From NCBI RefSeq assembly GCF_900102915.1, contig NZ_FNGG01000013.1:1-37273 (forward strand): a stretch of DNA of 37,273 nucleotides, read 5' to 3'. The notes under the pieces are model-generated. The model worked only from the letters and a program-made list of their open reading frames with translations. It was not told where the DNA came from and did not search any database. Each line of letters starts with the position of its first letter. The stretch's first letter is position 1. This DNA is from Salinimicrobium catena (GTDB taxonomy: Bacteria > Bacteroidota > Bacteroidia > Flavobacteriales > Flavobacteriaceae). This document shows, piece after piece, positions 33,325 through 37,273 of this stretch. Both the position numbers and the translations under genes were made by a program.

Positions 33325-33340
33325 TTTTTCGCAGTTGGAG

Positions 33341-33400
33341 AATGGTTAAATGGGGAATGGTTAATTGGGGAATGGTTAATTGGGGAATGGTTAATTCTTT
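33341..33400 (+). repeat. 15-base tandem repeat (4 units)
   Basis: Four units of aatggttaattgggg, the first with one change and the last diverged at its end. The unit equals a 7-base word (ggggaat) plus an 8-base word (ggttaatt). ggggaat is the reverse complement of the attcccc heptad at 8772-8813. Confidence 0.9.
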
Positions 33401-33459
33401 AATTGTTTATTTCAATCCAACTGTCTGATTTTTGTTCTCCAATCCCTAATCTCTGATTA

Positions 33460-33834
33460 CTATTGTTCCGCATTCTGCTTTCTCAGATACCTGATATACC
33501 CATTCAATAGTCGAATGCAGGAATCAGATTTATCCCGAATCTCCTGAAGAGTTTCTTCTGAAATATAGTTCCAGGAATGGGCTTCTAATGAGTGGTCCAG
33601 GATTTCGGCTACAGAGCCTCGGGCATTTAGCAAAAACTTAATATTTTCTTTATAGTGATATCGGCCCCAGCCTTCAGCTATATTCGCGGTTGCCGATCGT
33701 GATGCTCTTAAGATCTGAGAGTAAAGTTCAAAGCGTTCGGTCTTTGGCAGCTTAGGAAGGATCTCCTGCCGAATAAATAGCTTTAGTTCATTACAACTCT
33801 TCCAACATTCTAGCTTTTCGAAGTTTTCTGCCAT
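33460..33834 (-). CDS. S23-type four-helix bundle protein
   Basis: A 124-residue protein of the family first described in 23S rRNA intervening sequences. Features are LECWKSCNELKLFI near the N-terminus, and SRSATANIAEGWGRYHYKENIKFLLNARGSVAEILDH in the middle (about residues 48-84), which is the family hallmark. Predicted to be all-helical and soluble. Its function is unknown; genes like this are often scattered singly in Bacteroidota genomes. It lies 257 bases upstream of the UpxY-like gene, and I see no evidence that it acts in polysaccharide synthesis. Confidence 0.88.
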   Translation of the reverse strand: MAENFEKLECWKSCNELKLFIRQEILPKLPKTERFELYSQILRASRSATANIAEGWGRYHYKENIKFLLNARGSVAEILDHSLEAHSWNYISEETLQEIRDKSDSCIRLLNGYIRYLRKQNAEQ

Positions 33835-33953
33835 TAATTATACAAGTTAAATAGTACTGGGTCATGTTGGACGTGCTTGAAAAAGTCCAATCCCCAGTCA
33901 CAAATCACCAATCCCTTTTCCGAATTTTCCAATCCCCGTTCCCCAATCACCAA

Positions 33954-34631
33954 TCACTCTGTCTTTATCTCAATGCCATCAAAGAAAAGTTCAAAACTCC
34001 CATCCTCATTCCTATGCCTTGTAGCGATCTTGACCCCCTTGAGATCTTCGTACTCTTCCCATGTAGCGGCAAAAGGATTCTCTTCGGAACCACCCGATTT
34101 GTATACCCACTCCTTGATGATATGGTCGTCGTCAAAATAGACCTCATAAACATCTCCCGGAGTATACCCGGCACCTGCCGGATAGGTTACGATTACCCGC
34201 TCCATGGTTTCTCCGCTGATAGGCGCAGTAGCTTCCTCCTCATGCTGCCACTTCATTTCATCCCACACCAGGTGGAAAGGGAACAAAAGCCAGTACTGGT
34301 CATTGATGAACCGCTGATCGACCCACTCGTGGGCAGCGGCCTCTGATTTGTGATTGTAGGTTACTGTGGAATCCGGAGTGGTGAGGGTAACCGTATTGGT
34401 CTTTGGTTCCCACGTCCACGCTCGACTTGTTCTTAAGCTGTCGTTTACCTTTACGTTGAAGGTATATTTGAGCTCGGTTATATTGTCAAAGTTTTCCAGT
34501 CCATTCGCGTTCGCGATCTTTTCAACGACGGTAGGTTCTTTTTCAGGTTCAGAATGTTTTTCTTCAGGTTCATTTTTGCAGCCGGATAGAATCAGAACAA
34601 AGGCTGTTAAGAGAGTGTAGTAGTTTTTCAT
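33954..34631 (-). CDS. Lipoprotein of unknown function
   Basis: A 225-residue protein with a lipoprotein signal (LTAFVLILSGC, Cys18) followed by an acidic linker rich in Glu, Pro and Lys, then a beta-rich body with repeated aromatic and acidic residues. The linker sequence NEPEEKHSEPEKEP suggests a tether to the outer membrane. I do not recognise a firm family; it resembles conserved flavobacterial lipoproteins of the DUF6503 type, from memory only. It lies about 120 bases upstream of the S23-type gene and has no sign of belonging to the polysaccharide operon. Confidence 0.75.
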   Translation of the reverse strand: MKNYYTLLTAFVLILSGCKNEPEEKHSEPEKEPTVVEKIANANGLENFDNITELKYTFNVKVNDSLRTSRAWTWEPKTNTVTLTTPDSTVTYNHKSEAAAHEWVDQRFINDQYWLLFPFHLVWDEMKWQHEEEATAPISGETMERVIVTYPAGAGYTPGDVYEVYFDDDHIIKEWVYKSGGSEENPFAATWEEYEDLKGVKIATRHRNEDGSFELFFDGIEIKTE

Positions 34632-34703
34632 TTGGTGGGAAGGTTTAGGAGACTAAAATAGTGATTTTATGTATCAAACTTTCCTCAGGCTTTGAAACTA
34701 CTT

Positions 34704-34759
34704 TGTCAGACTGAGCCGATTTGCAGGCCGGTAGGCAGTTAATCGAATAGTCGAAGTCC
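34704..34759 (-). repeat. REP-like element, family D (inverted)
   Basis: Begins tgtcagactgagccga and ends aatagtcgaagtcc, with a degenerate gccggtaggcag core. Confidence 0.65.
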
Positions 34760-34792
34760 TTTTGAAAGTGATATTTCATTTTTTGTTTTGGC

Positions 34793-35098
34793 TTACTCAA
34801 GTTTGTTTGAATTATACTTATTTTTTGAATATTCCACCAGTTTCTCCCAATCTTCCTCAATTAGAGCTAATTTTTTTCTGTGACTCCAACCCTTTAATTG
34901 TTTTTCAATAGCAATAGCATGGTTTGGATCGGTGAATTGTTCAACCCATTGAAGTTCGACCGGTCTTCGTTTATAAGTATATGATTCTCGATCATAACCT
35001 TCTTTATGTTGCTGGAGACGTTTATCCAGGTTAGATGTAAATCCTGTATAATAGGTATTATCTGAGCATTTCAATATATATACGAAGTAAAATTTCAT
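34793..35098 (-). CDS. GIY-YIG domain protein
   Basis: A 101-residue stand-alone GIY-YIG nuclease-like domain. The motif appears as FVYILKC and YYTGFTS (the GIY and YIG strands). It continues with NLDKRLQQHKEG (containing the catalytic arginine position) and AIAIEKQLKGWSHRKKLALI with the conserved glutamate, typical of the small UPF0213-like group. Biological function of these single-domain proteins is not known. The start ATG is at 35096-35098. It is flanked by non-coding repeats and is probably transcribed separately. Confidence 0.9.
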   Translation of the reverse strand: MKFYFVYILKCSDNTYYTGFTSNLDKRLQQHKEGYDRESYTYKRRPVELQWVEQFTDPNHAIAIEKQLKGWSHRKKLALIEEDWEKLVEYSKNKYNSNKLE

Positions 35099-35126
35099 AG
35101 TGGAATTACAGGTTTATCTAAAAGAG

Positions 35127-35176
35127 CACTTCGACTAATCCTCCTGCTATCGCAGTCGGGCTCAGTGTGACAATCG
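35127..35176 (+). repeat. REP-like element, family D
   Basis: Begins cacttcgactaatcc and ends gggctcagtgtgacaatcg. Confidence 0.65.
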
Positions 35177-35282
35177 TTTCTATACCATGAACAATAAACC
35201 ATCCTCCTTTGCTTTTTAGCTTCGAAGGACAAGCAAACCACAAACTACATCATCACTCCTTCACATTACCACTATAAAGAAG

Positions 35283-35320
35283 GAGATCCCTCGTCGCCTT
35301 TCAGGCTCCGTCGGGATGAC
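35283..35320 (-). repeat. REP-like element, family B, short form
   Basis: Runs gagatccctcgtcgcc to ctccgtcgggatgac. The same short form lies at 4452-4491. Confidence 0.65.
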
Positions 35321-35425
35321 TTTTTCATACAACAATGATCAATTAGCAGTGATCAGAGAAGTCCCCCTTTAAAGCTTGTCCCGAAGTATTGAGGGAGGAT
35401 TTAGGGGTTAAACCACAAACAACAG

Positions 35426-35457
35426 CATCACTCCATCACTTCATCACTTCATCACTG
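35426..35457 (+). repeat. Octad tract catcactt (4 units)
   Basis: Units catcactc, catcactt, catcactt, catcactg, the reverse complement of the gagtgatg octads at 26668-26707 and 36713-36816. It ends two bases before the stop of the SDR gene. Confidence 0.9.
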
Positions 35458-35459
35458 CT

Positions 35460-36218
35460 TCAAATCGCCTTCACGCTCATTCCTCCATCCACGACAATGT
35501 TCTGCCCGGTGATGTATGAGGATTTATCCATGGCCAGGAAAGCGATCACCGAAGCCATTTCCTCCGGTTGGGCGACCCTCTTTAGCGGAGTCATGTTTAG
35601 AATGGAACGCTTCCGGTCTTCCTGCTGGAGTACGCTGTCGGTTAGCGGAGTGTGGGTGTACCAGGGAGAGACGGCGTTCACGCGGATATTCTCTTCCGCC
35701 CATTCCACGGCCAGGCTGCGGGTCTGTTGCAGTAATGCGGCTTTTGACATGGCATAAGGGGTTCCTGAACCCACGTCTTGTGTGGCGGCAGAGGAGGCGA
35801 CATTGATCACCTTTGCGCGGTGTGCTTTTTTAAGCTGCGGATAAAGATGCATGGAAAGGGCAAAAGGCGCGAACATGTTTATCTCCAGCACTTTTCGGTA
35901 TTCTTCTTCGGAATATTCCAGCGCCTTCTTGCGGATGTTCGTGCCGGCGTTGTTTACCAGAATGGTTAGCGCCTTCCAGTTGTTCTCTATCCAGTGTAGG
36001 ATCTTCTGCCGGTCATCGGCAAGGGTGACATCAGCTATCATTCCTTTTACTTTATGGCCCTTGCCTAAGAGTTCATCTTCCAGTTTAATGATATCCTCCC
36101 CGTTTCGGGCGGTGAACAAAACTTCGGCTCCCAGTTCCAAAAACTCAAGCACAGTAGCCCTTCCTATACCCTTAGACCCGCCGGTTACCAGCGCGGTCTG
36201 TCCTTTTAAATTCCACAT
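35460..36218 (-). CDS. Short-chain dehydrogenase/reductase (tropinone-reductase-like)
   Basis: A 252-residue classical SDR. The cofactor site is TGGSKGIG (about residues 12-19), LVNNAGTN is the NNAG motif, and the catalytic set is serine in NVASSAA with Tyr and Lys in PYAMSKAAL. The C-terminal [14 protein letters not shown] is typical. I chose the ATG at 36216-36218 because the Rossmann fold starts there; an in-frame start at 36302 would add 28 unrelated residues. The substrate cannot be read from the sequence. It is not obviously part of the sugar pathway. Confidence 0.9.
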   Translation of the reverse strand: MWNLKGQTALVTGGSKGIGRATVLEFLELGAEVLFTARNGEDIIKLEDELLGKGHKVKGMIADVTLADDRQKILHWIENNWKALTILVNNAGTNIRKKALEYSEEEYRKVLEINMFAPFALSMHLYPQLKKAHRAKVINVASSAATQDVGSGTPYAMSKAALLQQTRSLAVEWAEENIRVNAVSPWYTHTPLTDSVLQQEDRKRSILNMTPLKRVAQPEEMASVIAFLAMDKSSYITGQNIVVDGGMSVKAI

Positions 36219-36366
36219 GTCAATCAAATTATGTTTAGAAATCAGTTTTAACAAAGAAGGCCACCCAGGTGACCGAATTCCGAAAATTACAAACCGTGCC
36301 ATACGAGGCAGATCCGGAATTCTCCATCGGTTCCTGAAGGTGACCTGTTACAGTTATCTGGTTTTG

Positions 36367-36522
36367 CTACAGACTTCTGCCTGTAAGCAATTTGTAGATG
36401 ATCAGGATCACTGCGATCACGATCAGTATATGGATAAGGCTTCCAATATCGGGAAAGGCAAAAAAGCCGATCAGCCATCCAATGATCAATAAAACGATGA
36501 TAAGCCAAACTAGATCTCTCAT
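36367..36522 (-). CDS. Small lmo0937-type membrane protein
   Basis: A 51-residue protein starting MRDLVWLIIVLLIIGWLIG and ending KLLTGRSL, with two hydrophobic helices separated by FFAFPDIGSLIH. This matches the small lmo0937 family of membrane proteins. A longer frame (to 36615) adds 31 non-conserved residues, so I start at the ATG at 36520-36522. Function is unknown; such genes are often linked to stress or envelope loci in other bacteria. Confidence 0.87.
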   Translation of the reverse strand: MRDLVWLIIVLLIIGWLIGFFAFPDIGSLIHILIVIAVILIIYKLLTGRSL

Positions 36523-36712
36523 AGGTCGATTATTTATGCAGCCCACGGACTGCTGGTTAGATTTAATTCTTCGGAAGGAATTGAAAACCGAATGATTCTC
36601 ACGCTTCAGTTCCAATTCCGCACCTTTTTATCAGTTTTACTTTAAAACATCTAATAAATGTACGAAAGCTTTTGTTTTCCTGTTGCCCTTTTAACGGAGG
36701 TTTAACCGTTGT

Positions 36713-36816
36713 GTAGTGATGGAGTGATCTAGTGAAGGAGTGATGGAGTTATGTAGTGATGTAGTGAAGGAGTGAACCTGTGACGGAGTAACCCACCGAT
36801 GAAGTGACGAAGTGCT
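36713..36816 (+). repeat. Octad tract gtagtgat / ggagtgat (13 units)
   Basis: Thirteen consecutive 8-base units, starting gtagtgat, ggagtgat, ctagtgaa, ggagtgat and ending gaagtgac, gaagtgct. The tgnxxagtgax pattern holds across most units, although the later ones are more diverged. Confidence 0.85.
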
Positions 36817-36984
36817 CTGTTGAGGAGGTAAAATCAATATCTTTATTCGCCGGAACTCTAGTGAGGGAATCCCCAATCCCCGATCACCGAAGCCTAATCA
36901 AACTCCAAACAATGCTCCTTCGCTCTTTCTGAGCTTCGGAGGACAAGCAAACCCCAAACCCGAATCCACAGCCTTAAACTGTCG

Positions 36985-37014
36985 GGTACTGAAATAGGTT
37001 GACCGTTTTACGGA
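36985..37014 (+). repeat. Left terminal inverted repeat of the right IS3-family element
   Basis: TGAAATAGGTTGACCGTTTT (36990-37009) matches the inverted end at 291-320 after the left OrfB. It lies about 25 bases before the OrfA start. Confidence 0.75.
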
Positions 37015-37034
37015 GTTTAAAACAACTCAGTATT

Positions 37035-37273
37035 ATGGCAAAACCACAAGATTTTTCTAAAGAATCGTCACAACGAGTAAATCGTTATTTTAGTGATAGC
37101 TTTAAGCGTAAAAAAGTTCGGGAAATTGAAAGGAACCTCACCACAGTTTCAGAGGTTAGCAAAGAGTATGAAGTGTCTACAACGGCAGTTTATAAATGGC
37201 TGGACAAATACTCCCGTGATCGCAAAAGAGGTGTAAAACAAGTTGTAGAACTTATGAGTGATACCCGTAAAAT
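37035..37273 (+). CDS. IS3-family transposase OrfA, N-terminal part (3' end outside window)
   Basis: A frame starting ATG at 37035 and still open at the window end (79 codons). SEVSKEYEVSTTAVYKWLDKYSRD is a helix-turn-helix typical of IS3 OrfA proteins that bind the element ends. The preceding terminal repeat at 36985-37014 supports the start. The orientation is the same as the OrfB fragment at the left edge, so the locus lies between two direct copies or remnants of related elements. Activity cannot be judged. Confidence 0.88.
   Translation, partial: MAKPQDFSKESSQRVNRYFSDSFKRKKVREIERNLTTVSEVSKEYEVSTTAVYKWLDKYSRDRKRGVKQVVELMSDTRK

Larger units (their letters stand above)
35099..35459. other. 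Non-coding spacer between SDR and GIY-YIG genes (361 bases)
   Basis: Contains a family D element (35127-35176), a family B-like element (35283-35320), a copy of the ggatttaggggttaaacca repeat near 35397-35415 and the octad tract at 35426-35457. No gene is supported. Confidence 0.8.
36523..37034. other. Non-coding spacer between the small membrane gene and the IS element (512 bases)
   Basis: Contains the 104-base octad tract (36713-36816), a diverged inverted repeat near 36910-36945 that resembles 35205-35240, and the IS terminal repeat. No gene is supported. Confidence 0.8.

Overview
The window is the capsule or exopolysaccharide locus of a member of the Bacteroidota, most likely a marine or soil flavobacterium. 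The evidence for this is a UpxY-type NusG paralogue, Wzi-family outer-membrane barrels, starts without clear Shine-Dalgarno sequences, TTTG-N19-21-TAnnTTTG promoters, and many REP-like intergenic repeats. No species can be named from the sequence alone. Almost every gene lies on the minus strand, so transcription runs from high to low coordinates. The locus is bracketed by IS3-family fragments in the same orientation: an OrfB tail at 2-271 and an OrfA start at 37035-37273.

In transcription order, a small housekeeping-like group comes first (36522 to 33460): a short membrane protein, a short-chain dehydrogenase, a GIY-YIG protein, a lipoprotein and an S23-type four-helix protein. Next come the UpxY-like antiterminator (32726-33202) and two single genes, each in about 1 kb of non-coding DNA: a WecA-like sugar-phosphate transferase and a Wzc-like tyrosine kinase. 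A tightly packed run from manC (26200) to a second WecA-like gene (8823) follows. It holds a mannose-1-phosphate guanylyltransferase with a separate cupin, then an unusual pseudaminic-acid-like pathway (pseB, pseC, formyltransferase, aldo/keto reductase, SpsF-like cytidylyltransferase, class III aminotransferase, double GNAT, pseI), then a GT-B transferase, Wzy, a PhyH-type dioxygenase, a hexapeptide acetyltransferase, Wzx and a GT4 transferase. The export end is Wza, a second Wzc, and two tandem Wzi copies.

The genes form a Wzx/Wzy-type surface polysaccharide system. A WecA-like enzyme primes the lipid carrier, the glycosyltransferases add mannose-derived and nonulosonate-type sugars, Wzx flips the unit, Wzy polymerises it, Wza/Wzc export it, and Wzi probably holds it at the surface. 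The most interesting point is the nonulosonate pathway. It carries two aminotransferases and three acyltransferase domains, has an oxidoreductase next to the second aminotransferase, and lacks the UDP-sugar hydrolase PseG. This would fit an acylated triamino nonulosonic acid, but that is an inference.

The non-coding DNA is the second point of interest. Spacers contain many tracts with an exact 7-, 8- or 15-base period and different repeated words, REP-like palindromes of at least four families, near-identical spacers upstream of two much more diverged wzi genes, and paired-hairpin leaders in front of manC and the first wzc. Base composition is a mosaic: the flanking export genes are close to 50% GC, while the Wzx/Wzy/transferase block is very AT-rich.
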